From Chitinophagales bacterium (GTDB lineage Bacteria > Bacteroidota > Bacteroidia > Chitinophagales > Chitinophagaceae), in NCBI GenBank assembly GCA_017303855.1, contig JAFLBL010000004.1:275905-339904 (forward strand): a stretch of DNA of 64,000 nt, written 5' to 3'. The translations under genes were made by a program, and so were the position numbers. Below, piece by piece: positions 47,222 to 54,554 of the stretch (its first letter is position 1; every line of letters begins with the position of its first letter). Below the pieces are notes generated by a model that was given only the letters and a program-made list of their open reading frames with translations, was not told the origin of the DNA and ran no database searches.

Positions 47222-49471
47222 ATGAACCGTATTGTTCTCCCTTTCCTTTTTCTTTTCCATTCCCTTTATCTTGCCGGCCAGAACCTGGTACCATTTATCA
47301 GTGCCGATAAAAAAATGGGCTATAAAAACAGCGCCGGTACGATCGTCATCAAGCCACAATTTGACAAAGCCTTTCCGTTTACGGAAGGACTGGGACGGGT
47401 CAGCCTGGAAAATAAATATGGCTTTATCAATGCACAGGGCGTATTTGTAATACAACCGGCCTATGATTTTGCCGAATCCTTTTCCGGTGGACTGGCGGCC
47501 GTGGCAAAGGGTACGATCACGTCGTCTTCCTGGGGTTATATTGACAAGACCGGTAAGGAGAAAGTGCCGTTGACCTATAAAACTGCCGGATCATTTCGTG
47601 AAGGAAGGGGCCTGGTACAACAGGCAGATGGCCTGTTTGGCTATATTGATGCGGCAGGTAAAGTGGTCATTTCTTTTGTTTACCTGGAAGCCGGAACATT
47701 TTCAGAAGGGTTGGCCTGGGCATTTAAAGGGAAAGAAGAAATGTCGGGCGGACTGATTAAACGAAAAATACGGACCGGGAAATTCGGATATATCAACCTA
47801 GCCGGAAAAGAAGTGATTCCCTTTGTCTTTGACAAAGTCATGGATTTTTCCAAGGGCAAAGCAAAAGTGGAAAAAGACGGACACTCCTTTTGGATAAATA
47901 AAGAAGGTCAGGAGATAACGGAGAACGGCAAACTGATTACTGCCGGACCAGTGGATCCTCGAAAGTCCAAAACAGTCAAAAATCTCAGTCCGGTGATCAG
48001 GGCGTATAAGGAATTCGGGGATGAAGGACCGTACGGATTGTATAACAGTGCCGATGAGTTGATTGTTCCCCATCGCTATTCGTATGCGATCGGGGGGAGT
48101 AATGGTATTGGGGCGGCACGCGACAATAACACCTGGTATATTTTTAATAACAGGGGAGAACAAACCGGCAGTCTTGAATCAGACATACAGCCTGATTTTT
48201 CGGAGGGATTGTCTGCTTTTAAACGCGATGGCCGGTATGGGTATGTGGATACAACAGGTAAGACGGTGATCAGTAATACTTATGCGAATGCGTATGCATT
48301 CAGAAACGGGTTGGCCAGGGTAACGGATGGCTCGTCTTATATGTTTATTGATCGTTCCGGAAAAAAAGTGATCTGCTGTTATGATTTCCTGGAAAATTTT
48401 TTCAGCGGGTGGGCCAAGGCAGGGAACAGGGAAAGGTTCGGTGGTTACTTTAGGTATAATTATATAAACAAGCTGGGAGATTCCCTTTTATACGTAAATC
48501 ACCCGTATAAGGATGTTTATCCTTTTTTCAACGGGTATGCCATCTTGCTGGAGAAAAAGTATTCGCGAAGTTCCTATTCTGTAATCGATAGTACCGGTAA
48601 ATCACACTCGCTGGGAGAGTTTGGAGATATCGTTGATTTTGGCAATGACAATCAGTTAATAGCGGTTGCCCGGTATGACAACAATATTAATAATTATAAG
48701 TGGGGTTATGTTGATCTGATGGGTCGGGAGCGTATTCCGATGAAGTACAATAAAGCCGAAAATTTCAGGAACGGGTATGCTTTGGTAGAAACAGGAAATG
48801 ATATGAAAGGACTTATCGACACCACTGGCCGAATGATCATTACACCGGAGCGGTTTACTTCTATCACCAATTATCAGGATGTCGTTAAAATATCGGTTAC
48901 GAAGAAGAATTTTAACCCGGCCATAAAAGGTCAGTATGTAGATTCAATCTTTGTTTTTAATAAACGGACACTAACCCTTACACCCGATTCAGCGCACTAT
49001 GCTAATCTTGATATGATTGCCCGGCTGAAGGCGAAAAAGCCGGTTAACACCGGAAATCCTGCGACTGCTACCGGGATAACAAACCAACCGGCCCCCTCAC
49101 CGAAGCCTGCGCCCACACCCGCGCCGCCGCCGGCTCCGGTCAATAAGAAATTACTTACCGGTTCCTTTACCAAATACTACAATTATAAGCGGGAGAGTTA
49201 TGCGCTTGATAAACTGGTAGAGGAGAATTACAAGGTGGAAGTAAATACTGATTATATCCGGATTTATATTCAGGGCACTGGCAGCAGTTATGTTTTCTGG
49301 AAAGAGTACAAAATAGTAGCCAGCGACAATTATGAAGCCAATGGTCTCCGGGGACAGGCCTATTTATCCAGCAGCGATCAGCAATTACTCTTTAGCAGGA
49401 AGGAGGGCAAAGACTACCTGCTCATTCAGCCCAAAAGTATGAGCTCCTATACGGAGTATCTTTCGCGGTAA
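47222..49471 (+). CDS. Secreted WG-repeat protein
   Basis: 749-residue exported protein built mainly of about a dozen WG (KWG-type) repeats of 35-50 residues, each with a YGYID-x-x-GK-x-VI-P core (for example YGFINAQGVFVIQPAYD, WGYIDKTGKEKVPLTY, YGYVDTTGKTVISNTY, WGYVDLMGRERIPMKY). Signal peptide about residues 1-19 (LYLAGQN). The repeats end near 600; a Pro/Ala/Lys-rich linker at about 620-645 (PAPSPKPAPTPAPPPAP) leads to a C-terminal domain of about 90 residues. WG proteins probably form propeller- or solenoid-like binding surfaces; no enzyme motif is visible and the function is unknown. It stands alone, with repeat-rich spacers on both sides. Confidence 0.9.
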   Translation: MNRIVLPFLFLFHSLYLAGQNLVPFISADKKMGYKNSAGTIVIKPQFDKAFPFTEGLGRVSLENKYGFINAQGVFVIQPAYDFAESFSGGLAAVAKGTITSSSWGYIDKTGKEKVPLTYKTAGSFREGRGLVQQADGLFGYIDAAGKVVISFVYLEAGTFSEGLAWAFKGKEEMSGGLIKRKIRTGKFGYINLAGKEVIPFVFDKVMDFSKGKAKVEKDGHSFWINKEGQEITENGKLITAGPVDPRKSKTVKNLSPVIRAYKEFGDEGPYGLYNSADELIVPHRYSYAIGGSNGIGAARDNNTWYIFNNRGEQTGSLESDIQPDFSEGLSAFKRDGRYGYVDTTGKTVISNTYANAYAFRNGLARVTDGSSYMFIDRSGKKVICCYDFLENFFSGWAKAGNRERFGGYFRYNYINKLGDSLLYVNHPYKDVYPFFNGYAILLEKKYSRSSYSVIDSTGKSHSLGEFGDIVDFGNDNQLIAVARYDNNINNYKWGYVDLMGRERIPMKYNKAENFRNGYALVETGNDMKGLIDTTGRMIITPERFTSITNYQDVVKISVTKKNFNPAIKGQYVDSIFVFNKRTLTLTPDSAHYANLDMIARLKAKKPVNTGNPATATGITNQPAPSPKPAPTPAPPPAPVNKKLLTGSFTKYYNYKRESYALDKLVEENYKVEVNTDYIRIYIQGTGSSYVFWKEYKIVASDNYEANGLRGQAYLSSSDQQLLFSRKEGKDYLLIQPKSMSSYTEYLSR

Positions 49472-49499
49472 CTGTTTGTGGAGGCAGGACGTTGGTAGT

Positions 49500-49608
49500 A
49501 GTTGATCAGTTAGTAAGTTGACAGGTTAACAAGGCACCCTCCTAAGAAACCCTCCCTGTCAACTTCTCAACCTTTCAACTTGCCAACCTGCCAACCCGTC
49601 AACCTCCA
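49500..49608. repeat. Palindromic 8-bp repeat element (GTTGANAN ... TCAACTTN)
   Basis: Left arm of GTTGANNN-type units (49500-49530), a middle block CCTCCTAAGAAACCCTCCCTG and a right arm of six 8-bp units TCAACTTC, TCAACCTT, TCAACTTG, CCAACCTG, CCAACCCG, TCAACCTC. Left and right arms are complementary, so the DNA or its RNA can fold into one long hairpin. The same middle block and arms recur at 52747-52860 and in part at 52080-52110 and 47085-47133. Confidence 0.85.
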
Positions 49609-49650
49609 CTTAATTCAGTAAATTAGCCTGTAAATCACAGCACCCCACAC

Positions 49651-51000
49651 TTGGAAAGAACACGACTCATACGAATAACCAACAACCGGATATTCCTTAC
49701 ACCGGATATGAGTCTGCCCTTGTCGCAAACCAGTTTGCCAGGTGAGTATATCAGTTTTCGGACACATGATGATATCTTCTTTGAAATCGAAGTGGATTAT
49801 GACAAAGACAAACAGGTAATTACCGTTAAGGTGGTTGACTACCAGCCATCAGATACAAAACGATTCAATATACAGCTTGCAAAAGCCCCGGTACGTTTTA
49901 TTCACTTTGCCCCACTGAGCTGGCAGCGCATAGAGCGATACCTCGCCAGCTATACGATGAAGGCGCTGTTGAAAAGGAATATTGTTTTCGAAGAAACCGG
50001 TTTTGTCAGGATGAATGATCATACAGGTTCAACTTTCAGGACTGCCATAGACCGCGGAAGAAAAGCTTCAGAAGGAGCAGCGTCGTTCGTTTCGGATCAG
50101 GAATCGGGTTACGGGACTAACAAGCAGCTTAATCCGGTTATTGAAACGATCACAGAAGAAGCAAAAATCTATTTCAAGGATGCGGTGTTTGAACTGGGGT
50201 TTCTTTCATTTTCTTATCAATCCAAAGAACTGAAGGAGCGTTTCAATCTGAAGATTGAGAATCATTTTTTGTTGCCGGAGTTCAATGCCATCCGCAATTA
50301 TTTTCCCAAAGCATTGGGGGGAAAGAAGCAGTTTTCTATAAAAGTGAGGTTTACGTTGACGGATCAGCAAGTAACGGATATTGTTACAACCTCCCCGGAC
50401 ATTGATCGCATCAACGAAGACCTGCTGGATAGTGTAAAACGCATGCGGATTGCCGGTCTGACAAAAACACCGTTGCAGATAGCGGTAGATAAATCACTGT
50501 TTTCGTCGGCAGATATATTTGATTCTTTTAAGGAGGAGGAAAAGGATGGGAATGTATTCAATCAATCGGAGGAAGAAATACTAAACATGTTAATTGAAGC
50601 CGGTAATATCCGGAATGCCCGTCAGCTGCAGTACCTGTCAGGATCAAAACATTCAGCCAGCCATAAATTGCGGTTTACCTTAAAGCCCAACTTTGGATTC
50701 CTGTTTTTCATAGAAGGTGAGACCAAAAATCATTTCTGCTGGGAATTGCTGAACTCGCATGCCACGTATCTGTGGTCATTTGATAAGATGGACTCGGATA
50801 TAAAGTGGCAGTACAAGCAGATTGAAGATATTATCAATATCATCCGGGATATGGGCCGTGAAAACTACAAGCAGCAATACAGGAATAACCCGGCTGGAAG
50901 CGATTTAATATTCAGCAGCATCGATCACCGGGACGCCGGCTCTGCGCTGAAGGATGGGTTTGTGGAGTGGCAGCATAGGTTGAGGGAGCGGTTGGTATAG
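49651..51000 (+). CDS. Hypothetical protein, 449 residues
   Basis: I do not recognise this protein. It lacks a signal peptide and membrane helices, is rich in charged residues and looks cytoplasmic. A run of beta-strand-like segments (ISFRTHDDIFFEIEVDYD, ITVKVVDYQ, FIHFAPLSWQRIERYL) is followed by a more helical middle with IDRINEDLLDSVKRM. The C-terminal part has FKPN-like aromatic stretches (NFGFLFFIEGETKNHFCWELL; LWSFDK) ahead of a helical tail. The start is uncertain: TTG at 49651 is the first candidate after an in-frame stop at 49624; an ATG at 49708 would shorten it by 19 residues. No neighbour within operon distance on the same strand; HigBA follows 160 bp later. Confidence 0.6.
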   Translation: MERTRLIRITNNRIFLTPDMSLPLSQTSLPGEYISFRTHDDIFFEIEVDYDKDKQVITVKVVDYQPSDTKRFNIQLAKAPVRFIHFAPLSWQRIERYLASYTMKALLKRNIVFEETGFVRMNDHTGSTFRTAIDRGRKASEGAASFVSDQESGYGTNKQLNPVIETITEEAKIYFKDAVFELGFLSFSYQSKELKERFNLKIENHFLLPEFNAIRNYFPKALGGKKQFSIKVRFTLTDQQVTDIVTTSPDIDRINEDLLDSVKRMRIAGLTKTPLQIAVDKSLFSSADIFDSFKEEEKDGNVFNQSEEEILNMLIEAGNIRNARQLQYLSGSKHSASHKLRFTLKPNFGFLFFIEGETKNHFCWELLNSHATYLWSFDKMDSDIKWQYKQIEDIINIIRDMGRENYKQQYRNNPAGSDLIFSSIDHRDAGSALKDGFVEWQHRLRERLV

Positions 51001-51099
51001 TTAAATAAACATAACTCTTTCGTTAAAAAGCATGCAGTGATATATTAGTAATAGTCAGATAACCAGTTATGTATAATGTGAATTAAAATAAATTTTAGA

Positions 51100-51122
51100 A
51101 AATCTAAAATATATTTAGATTT
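51100..51122. promoter_or_regulatory. Palindromic operator candidate of the higBA operon
   Basis: Perfect 9-bp inverted repeat AAATCTAAA-ATATA-TTTAGATTT, 40 bp before the HigB start codon, with an overlapping second palindrome TTTTAG-AAAAT-CTAAAA at 51093-51109. HigA-type antitoxins repress their own operon by binding such AT-rich palindromes over the promoter, so this is the expected autoregulatory site. Confidence 0.65.
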
Positions 51123-51161
51123 GTATTGTAAAGTTTGAAGTACCTGCTAAACCAGTTAAAC

Positions 51162-51455
51162 ATGGTAATAATTAGCAAAACAACTTTAAATAAGTTCTTT
51201 GAGCAATACCCGGCAGCGACCGGACCTGTACTACAGTGGTACGGTAGGGTGAAGGAAGCTGACTGGAAGGACTTTGCAGATTTAAGAAAATTGTTTCCTG
51301 CTACCGATTATGTGGGTAACGATTTGTATGTATTCAACCTGGGTGGGAACAAATACCGGCTCATTGCCAGGGTTTTCTTTAGTGTGCGTACCGTCTATAT
51401 ACGATTCATTGGTACACACAGCCAATACGATAAGGTTAAGCTCTCCGACCTTTAA
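51162..51455 (+). CDS. higB: HigB-family toxin (RelE-like mRNA interferase)
   Basis: 97-residue toxin of the HigB (COG4680) family, which cuts mRNA on the ribosome. Family signature blocks are MVIISKTTLNKFFEQYP at the N-terminus, WYGRVKEADWKDFADLRKLFP, NLGGNKYRLIARVFF (basic strand) and VYIRFIGTHSQYDK near the C-terminus. Start set at ATG 51162, the position of MVIIS, as in other members; a TTG at 51135 would add nine residues. The toxin gene comes before the antitoxin, the usual higBA order. The palindrome 40 bp upstream and the terminator after higA define a compact transcription unit. Confidence 0.93.
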   Translation: MVIISKTTLNKFFEQYPAATGPVLQWYGRVKEADWKDFADLRKLFPATDYVGNDLYVFNLGGNKYRLIARVFFSVRTVYIRFIGTHSQYDKVKLSDL

Positions 51456-51529
51456 GCAAAAAAGTGGGGAGCTGCCCTCAGAAAAGTGAAACCGGGGGCA
51501 CTATAAATCCGGATTCAAAAATTTAATGT

Positions 51530-52003
51530 ATGCAGAAAGAAAAGCGCCGGCTGGTTGTGGAGAGAAAGTCCCAACTGAAAGTGTCAGGCGGGAAGATTAA
51601 TTCAAATTTTAAAAACAAAAAAGTAATAGCAAAAAGAAAGGTCCAGATAAAAACAAAAGAGGCCTATAATGCAGTAATGCTGGAGATTGACCAACTGATG
51701 AAAAGAGGCGAAGCTAATCTTAGTCAAGCAGAACTGAAGCGTTTACAGATCATGGCCGAAGCGGCCGAGATGTATGAAGACACGCATGACCCACTTCCTC
51801 TTCCGGAAAGTCTTCCGGAGATGATCAGGATGCGGATGTTTCAAATGCAGCTTAACCAGGCCTTCACGGCTAAGTTGTTAGGGGTGAGCGATGCCAAATT
51901 TTCACTCATTCTCAGTGGAAGGCAAAGACCCGATATTCAATTTATTAAAGCACTCCACGAAAAATTAAAAGTGGATGCAAACCTGATACTTCAAGCTTTA
52001 TAA
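51530..52003 (+). CDS. higA: HigA-family antitoxin (XRE helix-turn-helix)
   Basis: 157-residue antitoxin that neutralises HigB and represses the operon. The family region begins with VQIKTKEAYNAVMLEIDQLMKRGEANLS near residue 38 and the helix-turn-helix is at about 105-150 (MIRMRMFQMQLNQAFTAKLLGVSDAKFSLILSGRQ). Odd feature: about 37 very basic N-terminal residues (KEKRRLVVERKSQLK, FKNKKVIAKRKV) precede the family start, and there is no alternative ATG or GTG inside them, while the gap to higB (74 bp) is larger than usual. The extension may be real or the gene may begin at a rare start codon. Confidence 0.9.
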   Translation: MQKEKRRLVVERKSQLKVSGGKINSNFKNKKVIAKRKVQIKTKEAYNAVMLEIDQLMKRGEANLSQAELKRLQIMAEAAEMYEDTHDPLPLPESLPEMIRMRMFQMQLNQAFTAKLLGVSDAKFSLILSGRQRPDIQFIKALHEKLKVDANLILQAL

Positions 52004-52005
52004 TG

Positions 52006-52034
52006 GAAAGCGCCTTCGGGCGCTTTCTTTTTTT
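52006..52034 (+). terminator. Intrinsic terminator of higBA
   Basis: Perfect 9-bp stem GAAAGCGCC / GGCGCTTTC with a TTCG tetraloop and a run of T residues, starting 2 bp after the HigA stop codon. A textbook strong terminator. Confidence 0.95.
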
Positions 52035-52079
52035 AAAATTAATTTTCAAGACAGGCGATTTGATGTGTTAGCAAGGCAA

Positions 52080-52195
52080 CCTCCTAAGGACCCTCCCTGT
52101 CAACTTTTCAACCAGTCACCCATCCTCACCCCAGCGGGGTGCATTGTTGGTAGCCACATTGCCGCCCCCGATGTTCCCTTCACCCCGTAGGGGTG
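52080..52195. repeat. Partial TCAACTTN repeat and two CACCCC hairpins
   Basis: 52080-52110 carries CCTCCTAAGGACCCTCCCTGTCAAC-type sequence in two pieces, the same middle block as in the 49.5 and 52.8 kb elements, but with only two right-arm units. Two perfect hairpins follow: CACCCC-AGC-GGGGTG (52127-52141) and CACCCC-GTA-GGGGTG (52181-52195), spaced 54 bp, exactly the spacing of the pair at 46805 and 46859. Confidence 0.8.
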
Positions 52196-52231
52196 TATTG
52201 TGATGTTCGGATTTCATATATTGTATTCCAT

Positions 52232-52747
52232 ATGAGAATAAAGTTTCTTTTTGTTATGTCTTTTCTCTTTCTGCTGCAAACCATGTATGCAGCAGAAAGT
52301 AATAAGCAACAACATATCGGATTAACCGATACCCTGCCTTCTTCAGCACAATGTCTGACCCTGAACCAGCTAATTGAGATTGCACAGCTCGAAACCAAAT
52401 CAGCCAGGACAATATTAAACCTGCTGCATCAGGTCGATAAAACACGGGAACATAAAGGGACGGATAAAACGGAGATCGTTTTTGCCGTAAAAGCAAAACT
52501 CAAGTATGTTTTAACCTGGAGAAAAAAGGAGCATCGTCTTTGCCTTTACTATTTCAGCACCCCGGAACATGAGACATTTAACCAGCAGATCATCAACGGT
52601 GGTTTTCAATTCGTCGAGGAAGAATCCGAATCCCCGAAAATCGCATTTAAAATTTTCAAGAAAGATAATCTCTTTGTTAAAACAGCGGAAGTATTCAGGG
52701 AATCTCAGGATATGTATTTGCTGCTTATACAGATTGATAGTGAATAG
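52232..52747 (+). CDS. Hypothetical exported protein, 171 residues
   Basis: Unknown protein with a hydrophobic N-terminal signal (MRIKFLFVMSFLFLLQ, probable cleavage after MYAAES). The mature part has a helical segment CLTLNQLIEIAQLETKSARTILNLL, then a beta-rich stretch with YVLTWRKKEHRLCLYYFS and FVEEESESPKIAFKIFKKD. No known motif. The start at 52232 is preferred to the ATG at 52193, which would place 13 residues before the signal and overlap a CACCCC hairpin. The stop codon is the first triplet of a GTTGATAA repeat tract. Alone between two repeat elements. Confidence 0.6.
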   Translation: MRIKFLFVMSFLFLLQTMYAAESNKQQHIGLTDTLPSSAQCLTLNQLIEIAQLETKSARTILNLLHQVDKTREHKGTDKTEIVFAVKAKLKYVLTWRKKEHRLCLYYFSTPEHETFNQQIINGGFQFVEEESESPKIAFKIFKKDNLFVKTAEVFRESQDMYLLLIQIDSE

Positions 52748-52860
52748 TTGATAAGTTAACAGATTTACAAGTTGAAAAGTTAACCTCCTAAGAAACCCTC
52801 CCTGTCAACTTCTCAACCTTTCAACTTTTCAACTTGTCAACTTACCTAACCCGTCAACTT
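52747..52860. repeat. Palindromic 8-bp repeat element (GTTGANAN ... TCAACTTN)
   Basis: Left arm GTTGATAA, GTTAACAG, (ATTTACAA), GTTGAAAA, GTTAAC; middle CCTCCTAAGAAACCCTCCCTG identical to that at 49.5 kb; right arm TCAACTTC, TCAACCTT, TCAACTTT, TCAACTTG, TCAACTTA. It fills the whole space from the stop of one gene to 18 bp before the start of the next, so the downstream gene must be read from or through it. Confidence 0.85.
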
Positions 52861-52877
52861 CCCCTAACTTTACCCCC

Positions 52878-53459
52878 ATGCGAATCATCAGCTTCCTTCT
52901 CCTCCTCACTCTCTCCATCCCGGCTCTGGCCCAGGACTCTACAAAACGATATACGTTCAAAGAATTCGGATGGACGATCACACTTCCGGATGGATTCACG
53001 GTGATGGACAAGGCGGAAAGCAGGAAAAAAGTTGAGCAGGGGAAGAAGCTCATCGAGGAATCCAATGATATCGTGGCTGATATTTCAGCACTAAGGACGC
53101 TGTTCACCGCCACAAAAAATACGTATCAATACTTTAGTTCAACCATTGAACCTTTTGATAGCAAAAAAGACGGGGATTATAAGCTGACATCAAAAAAAGT
53201 AAAGGATATAACCTTTATTACATTTAAGGAAAAGATGGGTGATGCAAAACTGGATTCCGTTTCAGAAAAGGCGACAATTGACGGACTGGTTTTTGACAAG
53301 TACATCATTACAGTAAAGCTAAAGGACCTGACAATGACGATGGTGCTGATGAGTAAGCTCTACAAAGGCTACGATTTCGGGATCAGCTACCTGTACCTGG
53401 ATGAAAAGACCAAGGAGCAGATCGAAGCCTCCATCAATGGCAGTAAATTCCGGAAATAA
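52878..53459 (+). CDS. Hypothetical exported protein, 193 residues
   Basis: Small secreted protein with signal peptide MRIISFLLLLTLSIPALAQ. The mature part begins RYTFKEFGWTITLPDGFTVMDKAES, the style of PsbP/DcrB-like or lipoprotein-like domains that start with a strand for a protein surface (TLPDGF), and continues with FITFKEKMGDAKLDSVSEKATIDGLVFDKYIITVKLKDLTMTMV-type strand pairs (given here in pieces). The last part, GISYLYLDEKTKEQIEASINGSKF, is also typical of such domains. No enzymatic residues were identified; function unknown. Its whole upstream region is the palindromic repeat element described above. Confidence 0.7.
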   Translation: MRIISFLLLLTLSIPALAQDSTKRYTFKEFGWTITLPDGFTVMDKAESRKKVEQGKKLIEESNDIVADISALRTLFTATKNTYQYFSSTIEPFDSKKDGDYKLTSKKVKDITFITFKEKMGDAKLDSVSEKATIDGLVFDKYIITVKLKDLTMTMVLMSKLYKGYDFGISYLYLDEKTKEQIEASINGSKFRK

Positions 53460-53584
53460 ACAAAGTCCATCTTTTATTTTGCTGACAAGCTCATAAGCCT
53501 ACCGGCCGGCTGCGGCAGGTTGACCTGGCAGCTTCCTGTCCATCCCTCCAGATCATCCGCTCAGTTCAGATCCGCCCCCCGTTT

Positions 53585-53678
53585 CTTCGATGCGGCTTCG
53601 ACCCCGCTTCGATAATCCTTCGATACCGCTTCGAGAATCCTTCGACCCGCTTCGACAATCCTTCGATGCGGCTTCGAC
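53585..53678. repeat. Nine-unit 11-bp CTTCGA array
   Basis: Units CTTCGATGCGG, CTTCGACCCCG, CTTCGATAATC, CTTCGATACCG, CTTCGAGAATC, CTTCGACCCG, CTTCGACAATC, CTTCGATGCGG, CTTCGAC. The five bases after CTTCGA alternate between CG-ending and AATC-ending versions, giving a 22-bp higher-order period, close to two DNA helical turns. Confidence 0.9.
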
Positions 53679-54106
53679 TTTCCATTTACCCTTCTCCGAC
53701 CCTCGTCCGACCCATCTTCGACGGCCATCGAACCTGCCCGGAACCAGTCCCGGTCATGGACAGACGCAGGTACGAAAAGCGCCCGAAGCCATCCCGAACA
53801 GCTCCCGAAGGCCCTTCATCCTATCCATTCCCATTAGCCCTGCCCCCGGGATTTCAAGTGCCAGGGGAGCCTAAAAATGAACAGATAGGTACAAAAGAAT
53901 CATTTCATACAGCCCCCTTTTTGACCATCTGTAATAAAATAATGGCTTGTAAATCAAAAGCGTATAACCCTTCATGTTACTTTTCTTCGACACTTGTTCG
54001 GGAATGGTTCGATTTTTCCCCGGTAGCCGTCGAACAAGGGTCGAATGAGCCTCGAACGAGTCTTCCGGATGGTAAGTAAAAAGGCCGGTCTCCCGGCAGG
54101 CTTATT

Positions 54107-54235
54107 ATCCTTTCTCCCTGCCTTCTCCCTGACCTCCTTCGGAGTTAAAGCGCATGGGCGCTTTATCCACGGACAAGCCTGGGCTGAATCCCGAAGGAGA
54201 GTATGGGAAGGTGAATAGAAAGGGGGAGAGAAATT
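54107..54235. mobile_element. MITE-like palindromic element (second copy)
   Basis: About 130 bp with complementary ends (CTTTCTCCCTGCC... and ...AAGGGGGAGAGAAA), an inner inverted pair CTCCTTCGG (54134-54142) / CCGAAGGAG (54191-54199) and a central AAAGCG-N6-CGCTTT hairpin. The core matches the copy at 46966-47032 almost base for base. It has no coding capacity, so it would need a transposase in trans; it sits exactly at the border between GC-richer and AT-rich DNA. Confidence 0.65.
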
Positions 54236-54315
54236 ACACACTGATTTATTTAGAAAAGTCTGTTTACTGAAAGCAGGTAACTAGCATCCAACATCTTTTC
54301 TTTTTGCGGTTATTT

Positions 54316-54475
54316 GCGGGCATCACGGATTTGACTAACCCAAAAAGGGTATTGTTTGGGATTAGGTGAGGTGTAAATTTACTATATGGATATGTTTAAT
54401 ATCGGCTATTATCATATTCATTTAAGTAGGTTATTTTCAATAATATAATCTTTAGAAATTTCATTCTTTGAGGTA
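54316..54475 (+). promoter_or_regulatory. Leader A: promoter-like boxes shared with the gene at 59768
   Basis: Contains TTGACTAACC, then TATTGT (54350-54355), an 18-bp spacer and TAAATTTA (54374-54381), a fair match to Bacteroidota -33/-7 promoter boxes. The same boxes with the same 18-bp spacing lie at 59538-59569. Similarity continues downstream for about 90 bp (TTATTTTCAATA, TTTAGA, ATTTCAT), well into the presumed 5' untranslated RNA. Confidence 0.7.
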
Positions 54476-54554
54476 AACATACTTATTAGCCGTCGGTTTA
54501 ATATAGGTGCACACCAAAACAAACAAGAGTATAATAAAGTAACATTGAACAATA

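Larger units (their letters stand above)
53460..54554. other. 1.1-kb spacer with CTTCGA array, TCGA-rich segment, MITE-like element and leader A
   Basis: No convincing gene. 53585-53678: nine CTTCGA units at 11-bp (once 10-bp) spacing. 53700-53740 and 53988-54062: further scattered TTCGA/TCGAA motifs. 54107-54235: second copy of the palindromic element seen at 46.95-47.08 kb. From about 54241 the sequence turns AT-rich, and 54316-54475 is the leader shared with the gene at 59768. Two open frames of 94 and 137 codons over 53590-54079 are explained by the GC-rich repeats and have no start context. Confidence 0.75.

Noticed and set aside
53590..54079. Two overlapping open frames (94 and 137 codons) in the GC-rich spacer
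   Set aside because: They are translations of the CTTCGA array and related repeats, Pro/Arg/Ser-rich, without domain, signal peptide or start context.
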